A stretch of DNA of 64,000 nucleotides from Azadirachta indica (GCA_022749755.1 CM040447.1:16219087-16283086); one strand, 5' to 3'; shown: positions 1 to 11,776, counted from the first letter of the stretch. Made by a program: numbers and translations. Notes: a model not told the origin generated them from the sequence alone.

Positions 1-297
1 ATATGGGTGATGAAAGATAGGAATTGGAGCAAACAATTATCTGTTGGACCACTCCCTGGAGTCGATGAACCGCTTGGATTTTGGAAGAATGGAGCAATTT
101 TTTTGCGATCTGAGTCTAAACGACTGCTCCTGTATGACCCTAATACACAAGATATGAGGGATCTTGGACTGAGAAGCTTTGCCTTTTCAGTTTATAAATT
201 TAAAGAGAGTCTAATTCCAATCGCGGGAGAAGATAATTCTTTTGACATTCCATGGCATGTGTTGGGTGTGTCTGAAACAGATACATACCCAAATTGA
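1..297 (+). CDS. F-box protein, C-terminal end only (5' end outside window)
   Basis: The open frame runs from the first base (Ile-Trp-Val-Met-Lys) to a TGA stop ending at 297, giving about 98 residues. It matches the last quarter of the two F-box proteins at 2446-3564 and 6558-7655. Shared blocks are W-V/I-M-K-x-R-x-W-x-K-Q, the G-P-L-x-G-V/I-x-E/R-P-L-G-F/L-W-K-x-G block, L-L-L-Y/C-D-P-x-T-Q and Y/N-x-K-E-S-L-I-P-I. These form the end of the F-box-associated (FBA, SLF-like) beta-propeller domain, which in this family binds the substrate of an SCF ubiquitin ligase. The F-box itself lies left of the window. The gene is on the plus strand and its two relatives are on the minus strand, so the cluster is divergent. 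Confidence 0.8.
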   Translation: MWVMKDRNWSKQLSVGPLPGVDEPLGFWKNGAIFLRSESKRLLLYDPNTQDMRDLGLRSFAFSVYKFKESLIPIAGEDNSFDIPWHVLGVSETDTYPN

Positions 298-2445
298 AAA
301 AGACTACCTATGCGTCTAATAATAGTTTTGTTATGTGGGTAAATGTCTTTTTAGTCTATTTGGTATAATACCTTTATTTGTGCTAATAATTTCAAAAATA
401 TTTTTAAAAGTTTCAGTTTATTAGAAAAAGACAACTATACTCCTATATAATAATAAGTGTTTAAGAAAAAATATTAATAAATCTCTACAATTTGATAAAA
501 TACAATATATTTATGTCAAATATATCAATTAAATAAATAAATTATTATTTTATAGCTTATTGATAATATAAATATTTATTAACATATTATAAATTCATTC
601 ATTTTTTATTAATGTCTTATTTTTATTATTTTATTTATATTTTAACTATATGTACATATATTCTATCTAAATTGCAAAATAATCATAAATATTTATTATA
701 AATAAGTTATAAAATAAATAAATAAATAAAGTTATAAATCTTTATTCTATTAATAAATTAATATTTATTATGCTTTATTTTTATTTAATTTCTAATAATT
801 ATGAATATGTATTCTTACAAAAAATTATGATACAATTATTTTATTAATATATTATTAAAATAATATTATTACTTATTTATAAATAAATATATTGTATTTA
901 TAAATTTTAAAGAATTTATTAATTATTTTTCTTAAACAACTATTATTATATAGTGGTATAATTGTCATTTTTTAATAAATTAAAAATTTAAAGAGTATTT
1001 GTGAAATCACTAAGATTAATAAGGGTATTAGATCAAATCTTTAGGACTAAAAAGTCTTTAACCTATATTTATTGAGGGGTCTTTTATACTAATATTTGAT
1101 GACTCATGTTTCACACGGAGTTTTGTTTAGAGACTAGTAATGGTTACTGAAGAAAAATACAATTGGGAAAATATTGTAGTTTTTAGTTTTATTTAAATAT
1201 TTTATTAAAACCTCGATTTAAAGAGAAAATGAACAGATCGAAAAAAAATAAATATAGTCTGTGATAAGATACTCAACTACTTTAAATTAGGCAGTTAGCT
1301 ACCAAGTTATATCAATTTTTTAATTCTATCAATTGGATAAATAAGTTAATTAACTCTACAAGCTTAAAAAAGATTAATACTATATATCTCAATAACTTAT
1401 TTTATCCTCAAAGAAGTTATTAGAGAGCAAATTGTATTTTTATTTTATCCTTATTCAAATTAACTGAAAAAATGTAGTAAAACTTTGGTTAAAGGATGAA
1501 AGTAAAATTAAATCAAACATTTTACATGGAAGTAATAAGTATGTGAAATTGTAACTAATATTAGTAAAAAAACCCTTGGAGAGTAAAGTGAAATTCACCC
1601 ATAAAAATTTTTGCATCAGCAAATTAAGTAAATAACTAATCATATAATTTTTTTAATTAATATATAATTACATACTAATTAAAATTGTACTTAAGAGTTT
1701 TATGTGTCTTAGGAAACAATTTTTTAAAAAATGCTAAGAAAATATGGGAGTACGTAAGTAATTATGCATACTCCCAAACAAATTTTAACAGAAAATAATA
1801 GAACTATGAATACTTTTTAAAAGGTTAAACTTATTAAAACGAATGTTGTGACTTTTTTTTAATGCAATCTTTGATAACAAATAGTGCTTAGAGAGATTTT
1901 TTAAATAATAGAGACGAATGCCATTAACTTTTAGTAATCGAAACCTTCATTGAAAGTAAACCAAATAAATACAAGAAAAGAGTCGGGGGATAAATAGAGC
2001 CCTACTCCTTAATAAAAACATCGAGCTTGAGACTGAATAAGACAAAGAGTCAAGAAAAGAGAAGCCATTAACATCCTTTCACAAAAATCTTTGAATCTCC
2101 TCTGATGGATAATCCCTCCAATGAAAGGAATACCCTTATATATTCATTAGACTTCAATGTATCGATTGGAAAATTTCAACTTTCAAGTGCTATAAATGTA
2201 TCAATTATCAGTTTTGGATTTTTGTAGCGTGTTCTTTGACTAGGGCAAGGATTCGAATGTTGACAATAAATATGTAAAATAAAATCAAAAATCAAAAATC
2301 AAATAATATTAATTCATTGTTCATATAGAACGAAACAAGAGATTTTACTCCACAACATTTATCAAGTTGCCGTCGCTCTGTTCACACACTGTTTCTGCCC
2401 TAACAACTCATTGTTGATCCACTGAAGACAAGAGGGCAAACTATC
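298..2445. other. Intergenic, very AT-rich
   Basis: There is no credible coding sequence between two F-box genes. The stretch holds the inverted-repeat element at 345-1056, described separately. A short imperfect hairpin lies at about 1744-1777, with arms starting TGGGAGTA and TACTCCCA. The small open frame at 1455-1643 is AT-driven and resembles nothing I know. The 3' flank of the minus-strand F-box gene lies at about 2250-2445. Confidence 0.7.
345..1056. mobile_element. MITE-like element with long terminal inverted repeats
   Basis: The left end reads GTCTTTTTAGTC at 345-356 and the right end GACTAAAAAGTC at 1045-1056, inverted copies of each other with one mismatch. The inverted similarity continues inward over about 170 bases. 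The left arm (about 415-510) and the reverse complement of the right arm (about 885-985) share CTATATAATAATA, GTTTAAGAAAAA and ATACAATATATTTA in the same order, at roughly 80 percent identity by eye. The interior is almost pure A/T with no transposase frame. This looks like a non-autonomous DNA transposon, perhaps Mutator-like because of the long TIRs. I could not fix a target-site duplication, so the superfamily is open. Confidence 0.6.
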
Positions 2446-3564
2446 TCACCCCATGTTCAGAATATCGAGCAAACTATTTTTTGCCTTTAGCGTGATTAAA
2501 CTCTCTTTGTAGTTATAAATTGAATACTCAGAACTTCTGAGTTGCAGGTCCCTAATTTCTTGAGTACTAGGATCATATAACAGCAACTGTCCCATACTAG
2601 TCCTTATAAAAAATGCACCATTTTTCCAAAGTCCAATGGGCCTATCAACTTCAGTAAAAGGCCTAGTGGTGAATTGTTTGATCCAATGCCTCTCTTTCAT
2701 TATCCATGCATCAAAACAACTCTTGCTTGTATCCAGTATTACCAAACAAAGATAATCATTACATATTCCAAGAGTTTTTGGCGCGAATTCTATCATGCAC
2801 GGCTGTTGTACCTCTTCGAAAATCTCATCATTCAGGGAAAATGAAAGGATCACTTCCCCATAACCGTCTCGTATTGCCAACCAGTAACAAACTCCTCCAT
2901 GATACATGCTATCTAACACATCACGCAAATTGTACTTACTGATTTCAAAGCCTTTAAAATCTCTCCAGGAATTACTGCTTAAGTTGTAAACCCCAACATG
3001 TGTAAATTCGTAAAACGTATTTGTTTTTTCATCCCACAAAGTGAGTATCCAAACTAGTTTGTAGTTATTACTTATGGGATCCAATCCAAATCCAACATTT
3101 GAACACGAAACTTCTATATTCTGCGGAAGGATAGGTATACATTGAGGGAGAGCTTTGCATTCTTTGGTTGCAAGATTCCATAGAGCTATGCGGAAATTAT
3201 TTACGAATGAACAAAATATACCATCAAAAGGACCGAAAAGCACTCCAAGTATAGGCATTTGTGGAAGAAGATCTTGTGATGATAAGTCTGCCAATGTTTC
3301 GTCAAGGAATAACGAAAAACAAATTTTCGGGTAGTAAAAATCATCTGAGCCATCATCATCAGAATCCGTATAACGAACAATGAGACGAGTATTGTCTTCA
3401 TTTTTGAAATGTTTGTAAATGAAACTAGGGTTTTCAACTAAATCAAACCAAGATTTACAAACGCACCTGAATCTCAGTAATGATTTTACGGACAACTTTG
3501 ATAGAATTTCAATGAGCAGGTCTAGAGAAAAATCACCATTATTTGTCACCATTATCTCAAGCAC
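2446..3564 (-). CDS. F-box protein with FBA (SLF/CPR1-like) domain
   Basis: This is an intronless gene of 372 codons. The first Met gives MLEIMVTNNGD; the Met at codon 5 fits the family start better, because the neighbour at 6558-7655 begins with Met-Thr-Val-Thr-Ser-Asn. The F-box covers about residues 13-55 (LLIEILSKLSVKSLLRFRC, then C-K-S-W). The rest is the F-box-associated domain, with W-N-L-A-T-K, V-G-F-G-L-D-P, Y-K-L-V-W, N-S-W-R-D-F and a terminal L-L-L-Y-D-P-S-T-Q-E / Y-K-E-S-L-I block. Known role of the family: substrate adaptor in SCF (Skp1-Cullin-F-box) E3 ligases. The layout resembles SLF/SFB pollen S-locus proteins and CPR1-type defence regulators; sequence alone does not decide between them. 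Confidence 0.88.
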   Translation of the reverse strand: MLEIMVTNNGDFSLDLLIEILSKLSVKSLLRFRCVCKSWFDLVENPSFIYKHFKNEDNTRLIVRYTDSDDDGSDDFYYPKICFSLFLDETLADLSSQDLLPQMPILGVLFGPFDGIFCSFVNNFRIALWNLATKECKALPQCIPILPQNIEVSCSNVGFGLDPISNNYKLVWILTLWDEKTNTFYEFTHVGVYNLSSNSWRDFKGFEISKYNLRDVLDSMYHGGVCYWLAIRDGYGEVILSFSLNDEIFEEVQQPCMIEFAPKTLGICNDYLCLVILDTSKSCFDAWIMKERHWIKQFTTRPFTEVDRPIGLWKNGAFFIRTSMGQLLLYDPSTQEIRDLQLRSSEYSIYNYKESLITLKAKNSLLDILNMG

Positions 3565-4220
3565 TGGAAACTATATCAAAGTAGATTCTATTCTTTCAGT
3601 GTGATAACGCCCAAAATTTGATGTGAAAAGCCCAAACACAATACAGTATGCGTAATCTTCATAAGTACTCGGTGAAGGAAAATTACATTGGTAAAAGCAA
3701 GAGACTTAAAAACTCCTATCTGACAAGAATGGAATATCTTTGTCGCACAAATCTTATTGACATCGATTAATCAGATCGTCCTAAGTTACACGAACCTCCA
3801 CATACTTGGGCAAAAGGTCACCACATAAGAGAAATTTTAGGAAATGAGAGAGAGTAAATCGCGGATTGCCAACAGCTTCGCAACCAAGTTGACTGATAGA
3901 CATATCAGATCCTTAATTTTCTTATAATTTACGCATTTCCTTCTTTTATGAATCTAGTTCTTCGCCGAATCATGAATCAAAATCACATATAGCAACAAAT
4001 TGATGGTTTGACTGAAATAAAATCGGTAGCTTGAATACATATAGAAGAAAACAATCCGCTTCAAACTGCAGTACTAGATGTTACTTTATTTCTGTACAAC
4101 CTCCATCAATGAGAAAACCAACAAAAAAAAATTTTTCTCCTCTTTTTTGTTTTGCACAAGCAAACTCCAATTATAATAAATAAACAAAGATGATACAAAT
4201 TTTAGGGGATAAAAAAAGAG

Positions 4221-4730
4221 TGATGTTACCGCTACCCTTCAAGTTCCTTTTAAAATCTCATTTCTTCATATTTTAATTTATGTTAAATATTTTTACATAT
4301 TTTACAAATAATTAATTAATATTTTTACTAATTTTTAATTTTCACTTGCCATAAACCTCTTTTTTTAAAACCCTAAATCGAATAAATATATCTTTTATTC
4401 AACAATAGATTTAGAAGAATTTTAAATTAATAAAAAAATCATGGATGGAGAGAGAATTGATGATGAAAAAAAAAAAGTTTGCAAACAAAATCTTAAACTT
4501 GGTGAGAATTTACCTAATGCAAAATATTTGAATATGTTTTTAAAAAAATCAGTTAACTATTTTCAGTCAAAGAGAAAATTTGAGAACACCAGGCTTTGAA
4601 AGAAGTGACACAAGGAGGGTTAGTTTGGAATTAATGAGATGTTATAAGAAATTTTTTTATTTTAATATATTTTAATGAAGTAAATAAAGAAAAAAATTTT
4701 ATAAAAATTTCGGAGGGTGACAATAACATA
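4221..4730. mobile_element. Possible MITE with degenerate terminal inverted repeats
   Basis: The left end reads GATGTTACCGCTACCCTTC from 4222. The reverse complement of the right end reads ATGTTATTGTCACCCTCC from 4729. About 12 of 18 positions match, and T/A-rich sequence follows on both sides. There is no coding capacity inside. Target-site duplications are not clear, so this is a tentative call. Confidence 0.3.
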
Positions 4731-5501
4731 ACTTATAAAAAAAAGTAGTCATATCTTTCTTTTTTATAATTATTTTCATGATTTAATTTCTCTTTTTAAA
4801 CTTTTTATTTGATTTTTCTATCTGAAATTACATTATTAAATAAATTTTTGTTATAAAAAAAAGGCATGGCTATGTCCGTACGTACGTGTGTCTCTATTGT
4901 GTGGAAAAAAGATGTGTTTTGCTGTCCAAGAAAAGTGAAAAATAAATTAAATTTTGGCATAATTTTGTCAGCCATGCGAATAATGTGGTTTGTTTTCATG
5001 CTATTCTTAGTTAATTTGCTGCCAAATTTGAGTATAACCTTACCACACATACTAATATGTAACCCCTAAATCTTTGCGGAGAGAAAATTACTTCTCTACT
5101 AGCAAATGCTTAATGATTATCACTTTTAATTCTTAAATCTTTTCCTGTTCTTCAGCGTACAAGTACTCGGACGCTTAAATCAATATTTACTGAAGAATAT
5201 TTTAAAAGAATTTAGAAATATAGATAATTAATTTGTGAATATTATAACTGAAAAACAGAATCCTTTATATCATGAAAAGAATGAATGAGTTCTGCGACCC
5301 ATTTTGAGAAAGCCGCATAATTCATTGTTTAAGACGTCTCATCGCATATCTTAAAAATAATTTTCTTTAAAAAAATTTTAAATTCATGATAGATTGTGAT
5401 TTATTGATAAGGCTCCAACTCCTATATATGTAATAAAAGGATCAATGGATTCGAAATAAACGACATGAAAGTACTATACATGCGGATTGACTATGAGGTA
5501 A

Positions 5502-5535
5502 TTTCAGATGCACAAATACTTTTGTGCATCTGAAA
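5502..5535. repeat. Perfect 15-bp hairpin with 4-nt loop
   Basis: TTTCAGATGCACAAA (5502-5516) is followed by the loop TACT and then TTTGTGCATCTGAAA (5521-5535), an exact reverse complement. It stands alone in non-coding DNA. It could be the core of a small foldback element, or chance. Confidence 0.6.
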
Positions 5536-6557
5536 GTAAATACTACTTTTGTTTCTTCCATCAGAACTTAAGAATTGACGTTAATCTCTACATGATAACA
5601 AATGAAAGCTGCCTTGTTTCCGTGCTCCTACTTTAAAGTGTACATTACTTTCACTTGTACTAAGACAGAAGAATTATATGCCCAATCGCCCATCTTGGAC
5701 GAATTATTTTTAATCTGGTAATTGAAGATGCAATAGTCTTTTATAGAGGGACGTGTCATCAAGTTAACAATGCAGATGAAGTAATTTTGCACCCATGTGC
5801 ATCAGTCAAGTTAGTTGCAAACTTTTTGCCCATGCATGCATGATTATACCATTTTTGCTGCAATTTTCCCTTCGCAGTTTGCTATCATATCGTCTTTCAG
5901 AATCAAAATCCTTTACCGGTATTTTAAAAACAACGAAATTAAAGAGTATATATTATCAAACCTTAAGGGTTAAACAATTTACTTTTCACATTTTTATTGA
6001 GTTTGAATGAGTAGCAAAATTATAATTTTTTTACCTACTGTAATTTTCAGTTCTAAATCTAGCTCATAGATCTAGATAATATTGTTGATTTTAGCTTGTA
6101 ATATTGAGGAATGGAAGGTAGTTGTAGGTCCGATATTACTTTTTACTGCATTGTCTTGCAAATTGATCAAAAGTTGAATCGTCATCAGAAATTAATTTTC
6201 ATGTGGACTTGAATAAGTCTGCGGTTGATCAATCAACGTAATACTAAACAATAATAAAGTTCTTAAATAAAATCATAGTTTCATACTGTCTGCATCAAAG
6301 AAAACAAAAATAACAATCCTCGTTTTTTGGTCTTGATAATTTTTTGGATAAAAAAGTAGATCCATTAAGGAAACAGAGATGATGAGCTTCTAAGGTTTCA
6401 CTCTACAATCACTAACTACTGCACTTTTTCAAGTTCAAAAATCCTTGTTGCTACTCTCTAAACACAAGGGGCAGCTTCTATTACGCATTACAGATTGAAG
6501 CAAGAGTTGGTATAATAGATCAGTCATCAAATAGAAAATTACGGATATTCTACGGAA

Positions 6558-7655
6558 TTATGTATCTGTTTGATAATCTCCCCTGATTGGAATTAGACTC
6601 TCTTTATAGTTAAAAGTTCCAATATAAAAACTTGTTAATCCAAGATCTCTCGTTTCTTGAGTATTAGGATCACACAAGAGCAGTCGTCCAGAGTCAGAAA
6701 ACACGAAATATAAACCATCCTTCCAAAGGCCAAGTGGTTCTCTGATTCCCGAAAGAGGTCCAACAGAGAATTGTTTGTTCCAAATCCTTTCTTTCATCAC
6801 CCATATTTCAATACAATTTTTAATCGTACTTAAAAGTAATAAAGAGAGAAAATCGTCATTATATAACTCAAGTCTCACATGTTCTGGTCTAGCAATTTCT
6901 GGACAATGAATTTCTTGGAATACCTCATTGCTCATGTCAAATGACATGATTATTTCGTGGTCAAGATTATCGTCCATTTCCCATAACCAGTAACAATTTC
7001 CATCCAAACATGTGCAAGCATGTGAGTGAGGGATGCGGTATTGATTTGATTTGAAGCAATTTATATCCTTCCAAGAATTAGTACTTAGGTTGTATATAGC
7101 ACAATATGAGAATTCATATGTGTCCTCTTTTTTTTCATCCCAAAAGGTGAATATCAAAAGCAGCTTGTAATCATTATTTATCGTGTCTAATCCAAATCCA
7201 ACGCTGGTAATATATTCCTCTGTATTTTGTGGAGGAGAAACTCCATATTTCGGGAGCATTCTAGAGTCCTTAGTTGCGAGATTCCATAAAGTTATGTGAC
7301 CATTAAGTCCAAATATACAAAATATGCCATTATAAGGACCTCCAAACTCTCCACAAACAGGCTTTTCAGGATGAAGATCTTGCAATGATAAGTCTACCAG
7401 TGTATGATCAGGGAATATACAAAACAAATCACCTGGATAATAAAACTCATCTGTGCCATCATCCTCGTCCATATAAAGGACAATTAGTTGCGTGTTCATA
7501 TTTTTTGAGTGTTTAGAAATAAAACCAGGGTTTTTAATTAACGCATGCCAAGATTTACATACACACCTGAGTCGCAACAGAGATTTCACGGATAGCCTTA
7601 AAAGAATTTCAATCACCGTATCTTGAAGCAATTCTTTATTACTTGTCACCGTCAT
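6558..7655 (-). CDS. F-box protein with FBA (SLF/CPR1-like) domain
   Basis: This is an intronless gene of 365 codons starting MTVTSNKELLQD. The F-box is at about residues 9-50 (VIEILLRLSVKSLLRLRC, then C-K-S-W-H-A-L-I). Next comes the FBA region with an acidic Y-M-D-E-D-D-G-T-D-E stretch, W-N-L-A-T-K-D, S-V-G-F-G-L-D, Y-K-L-L-L-I, N-S-W-K-D-I and a C-terminal W-V-M-K-E-R / G-L-W-K-D-G / L-L-L-C-D-P-N-T-Q-E / Y-K-E-S-L-I-P-I series. It is the closest paralogue here of 2446-3564 and of the fragment at 1-297. By family it is an SCF E3 ligase substrate adaptor; the substrate is unknown. No frame damage is visible. Confidence 0.9.
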   Translation of the reverse strand: MTVTSNKELLQDTVIEILLRLSVKSLLRLRCVCKSWHALIKNPGFISKHSKNMNTQLIVLYMDEDDGTDEFYYPGDLFCIFPDHTLVDLSLQDLHPEKPVCGEFGGPYNGIFCIFGLNGHITLWNLATKDSRMLPKYGVSPPQNTEEYITSVGFGLDTINNDYKLLLIFTFWDEKKEDTYEFSYCAIYNLSTNSWKDINCFKSNQYRIPHSHACTCLDGNCYWLWEMDDNLDHEIIMSFDMSNEVFQEIHCPEIARPEHVRLELYNDDFLSLLLLSTIKNCIEIWVMKERIWNKQFSVGPLSGIREPLGLWKDGLYFVFSDSGRLLLCDPNTQETRDLGLTSFYIGTFNYKESLIPIRGDYQTDT

Positions 7656-10369
7656 CTCTTTCTAATTATGTCAAAAAATAGATTGTTTTCCCTGCAATAA
7701 TTATAATTTAAAAAACACCAACTACAATTTAATGTATACCAAAATAAATTACACGTTGATAATGAGGCCGATGAACAAACATTACTCGTATAATATCATT
7801 CACAAATATAAGATGATATCATATTCAAATATAGAAATTTTATTCCTTATATAAGAAGTTTTTTTTTTTTTTTTTTTTGTAATGAACAGATTTCGTTTTA
7901 TGGGCAGAATGAAGAAATTATAAAACAACTAGAGTCAGGAAAGACATGAATAAAACTTCATACCTGTATCTTCTTTGTTATCTAACTGCTTGTGATGATA
8001 GTACGTAATATATGCCGACCATGGAAAGGAAAGAAAGTTCCGAAACTTTAAAGAAAATAGTATATAAGCAGGAAATTTGAAGACTTAATGGAAGAAAGAG
8101 AATTGTTGACAAAAATAAAAGATTCCTGGGCAGAAACATGTCATGGTTAAAATTAAATCCGTTGAAAGGGATCGGTTTAAAAATAAAGGGTGAAAGTCAC
8201 CACTCATTTTTTCTACCATAGCCACTCCCCTATTAAATTTTTCTCACTTTTCTACAGTGTTAAAAATTCTGTTAAATACTCTTTTTTTTTTCCATATTTA
8301 CTCGTACTACTGTCACACACACACGCATATACATATATATGAATGATTTATGAACACATAAAATATCACAAAAATTACAAAAGTTTGATGAATATTCTTT
8401 TATTTTGAATTTTTAAGTTTTATATAGAAAAGTTCGAAAATAAAATAATTAAACTTTGAATGTAATTGATCGAAAATCATTTTAATTATATTTAGACAAC
8501 GTATACGAAAATCATTGGATCAATCACAAGCAACTTGGATTAAGTCTTATACATTGACATCAAATAAATCCAGAATTTAATTATTTTAAGCAAGCCTTGT
8601 GATCTATGTTATTAAGTGTTCTGAAACAGTTAAATGATGTATCACGGATGACAAATTAATCCGAAGAAATGTCAAGAAAAATAATTGGATTGGCAACGAC
8701 TTCGCAATAATGTTGACTACAAGTAATGTGTTTGTGGTGAGATTTTGATCTTTAGATCTTTTTAATGAAATTTTTTTTTTAAGATTTTAGATTTTCTTCA
8801 AATACTATATAACAGTACTTTAACGGATCCCCATTTTGGCAGGCCATTTGCTATTCCTTATCATTTTCTCTTCCAACTTCTCATATATAACCAGTTTTAT
8901 GCTCAAAATTCTCATTACATTCGAGCTTGATCGGTTACAGCAACAGTCAATTAGTTCAAAAGCAAGATCTGATATTGAATTATTTTTGCTGGCCATGGTT
9001 TGGTCTATATTTTCTTCACACCATCTATAAAAGAAAACATATTTTGTACCTGAACACTTTAAAACTTTTTTTTTTTTAAAGAAACTTCATAATACTTTCG
9101 GCATGAATGGAATTGCCTAAAAAATCTCAACGTATTTATCAGAATTCATAATAAGACTTTTGATACTCTGTTAAATTTCTCAACAGTGGGCATCCGTTCT
9201 CTGGAATCTTTGGTTATATATGTTGGTACTCTAAAAGAATCCTATAGATTATTTATTTTCTTTAAGATTAATTTTGTATTGTTTGTCTTTAATTGATATT
9301 CCTTATCCTATTTTTCTTTTTAATTTTAGCTTTATTAGCAATAACTTGTATACAAGCATTTTATTATTTTTTTTAAAGTTGTGATTTTCAAAAAATTCAT
9401 TCATTCGTAAATATGAACAAAAGAATTTTATAAAGACATCCACAAATATTGAAAAGTGGAGTGGAGTTGTAAGTCAGTCAGACATTACCTTACAGTCGAA
9501 AGGCATATTAAAGAAGAAGTGAGGTGGAATATCACTATTCTTATAGTTTTTCTAATTAAACCCAATTCTGTCAATTTCATCTAACCCAACAAATTTTTGT
9601 AGAATTCGATTACAAATTGCCCAAACCAATCGTCCTTCAGTTGGGTTGGTTTGGATTCCAAACTGCCGTCGGTAAAAGAGGCAGTGATACTTAAAGCACC
9701 CGGCGGAAACACTTCAGTACAGTTACACCTTATTTGTCAATGTGGTCTAGTTTCGACTTTGCATTACATGAAAGTAGGCAATGCCGAGAAATATGAGGGG
9801 TGCAATTAAAGCTCATTCGTTAAGAAAAAATGTTACTTCTGTACACCATAGCTAAACTATACACATATATAAAGTGTAAATTTTCGAGATAATAAATCTG
9901 CTTATTCATTGTGTATTAGATGATGAGTAATTTTATTTTAGTTTCTTTTATTGTAGTTATGATTGATCTTATTTGCCAAGTTAATGAATAATTTTTTAGA
10001 GTATCGCCTAGACTAGTTTTATTTTTAAAAAAAGACAAATTTTCTATTTGTTTCAATGTAAATTCTTTTTTTTAATTTTTTTAATTTGTGACATACGTGT
10101 GGCTTAAATGTTTTTATTTAAATTTTTAGTTTAACCCATTATCAAACATTATTTTAAAGGGTCTTCTTCAGTGTTGGGAAAAAATTCCCAGTATTGACAA
10201 TGAAAAAATTGTGAACCAATAGATGAGATCAATGGTTCTATATTTTTTATTTTAAAATAAATTTTTTTAATTTTACCGCTTCTTTAAGTTTCAACAGCTT
10301 TATTTTGACTTTTTGTCAAATTCAACAACCTTTAACGGTTTTCTTTTCACTTTTAATGAAACTCAGATT
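7656..10369. other. Gene-free AT-rich intergenic region
   Basis: I see no convincing gene. The first few hundred bases are the upstream region of the F-box gene ending at 7655 and include a T run at about 7861-7878. An open frame at 8836-9030 has no recognisable features. The remainder is unassigned AT-rich sequence; 9600-9830 is less AT-rich but shows no coding signal I can defend. Confidence 0.5.
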
Positions 10370-11690
10370 TCAATTATACCGTATAACATGAATGTAGAAT
10401 AAAATATTTGTAAAAATAAAAAATAAAAAAAATATAAGCCTATGTAAAAAAGTATAAAGGAACATTGATCTCATAAATTCAATACAAAAAATGTAAACGT
10501 ATTGAGATAAATGTAAATTATATCAAATTGTCCAATGACAATATCACAATTGTAAACAAATTAAAAGAATTATAATTATAACGTAAAAGTTATAAATACA
10601 AACAAAATTTTTAATCTTCATATAAAATATGAAATTATAACATATAACTTATATGTAAAAATAATATTTGTAAAAGTCTAAAATAAAATATAAAAAATAA
10701 TAAGCCAATATAAAAGAGTAAAAATGAATATTAATTTCATAAATTTAATGTAAAAAATGTATATGTACTGCGATAAATGTAAATTAACATTAAATTATTG
10801 AATGATAACAACACAACCGTAAACAAACCAAAAGAATTAAAATTGTGATGTAAAAGTTATAAATCCACATAAAATTCGTAGTCTTCACATAAAATATGAA
10901 ATTATAACATATCATTTATATATAAATTAAAATACTTATAAAAGTTTAAAATAAAATATAAAACAACATGAAAGAGTAAAAATGAATGTTAATTATTTAA
11001 ATTCAATACAGAAGATGTAAATACACTAAAATAAATGTAAATTAACATAAAATTATCAAATGACAACAGTATAATTGTAAACAAAACAAAAAAAATGTAA
11101 TTATGACGTAAAAGTTATAAATTCACATACAAATTATAATATTCACATAAAAATATTAAATTAAACTTATAACACGTATGTAAAATAAAATATTTGTAAA
11201 AAGTAAAAATAAAATAAAAGCCAAACATCAATTTTAAAAATTCAATATAAAACTTGTAAATGCACTGAAATAAATGTAAATTATAATAAATTGTCAAATG
11301 ATAACAATATAACTGTAAACAAAATAAAAAAAAATGTAATTATAACTTAAACCTTATAAATACACATAAAATTTGTAATCTTTTTATAAAGATAAAATTA
11401 TAATATAGAACATGTATGTCAAACAAAATAATGGTCAAAGTTAAAAATAAAAAATAATAAGTCAACATAAAAAAGTAAAATGAACGTCAATTTAATAAAA
11501 ACAATAAAAAAATGTAATTATGATGAATTAAATGAAAATGAACACAAATTAATAAACAACAATATTATAGTTTTATATGGAACAAAATGAGTAAATCAAC
11601 ATTTTACTTATAATTCTGATATAGAAAATTAAATTATAATGAAAATTTTGTAGAAAAAACACAATACTTGTAAAATTATAAAAATGATTA
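10370..11690. repeat. Tandem array of ~235-270-bp AT-rich units
   Basis: About five diverged units follow each other. A landmark of the form AACATG..TATGTAAAAT..AATATTTGTAAAA recurs near 10382, 10640, 10907, 11169, 11403 and 11640. A second landmark, ACGTAAAAGTTATAAAT, recurs near 10582, 10850, 11106 and (degraded) 11346. The order inside each unit is conserved (TAAGCCxATATAAAA, then TGTAAATTA, then ATTGTAAACAAA), so this is a true tandem array and not just low complexity. No coding sequence is present. It could be a short satellite or the internal repeats of a DNA transposon. Confidence 0.7.
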
Positions 11691-11707
11691 AAAACTTTAC
11701 ATAGTTT

Positions 11708-11776
11708 ATCATCATCATCATCATCATTATATAAATAAGTTATATGTGACACACACACACACATATATATATATAT
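11708..11776. repeat. Microsatellites (TCA)n, then (AC)n and (AT)n
   Basis: A (TCA)n run covers about 11708-11727, and a compound (AC)n-(AT)n run covers about 11750-11776, immediately beyond the tandem array. Confidence 0.9.

Larger units (their letters stand above)
3565..6557. other. Intergenic between two minus-strand F-box genes
   Basis: I see no gene here. The left part (3565-4150) is the upstream region of the F-box gene ending at 3564. A weakly supported terminal-inverted-repeat element spans 4221-4730 and a strong 15-bp hairpin lies at 5502-5535. Short open frames at 4805-5069 and 5795-6010 have no recognisable domain. The downstream flank of the next F-box gene occupies about 6350-6557. 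Confidence 0.6.

Noticed and set aside
4866..5069. 67-codon plus-strand frame M-A-M-S-V-R-T-C
   Set aside because: No domain, no partner exons, and a frame of similar length on the other strand; AT-rich chance frame.
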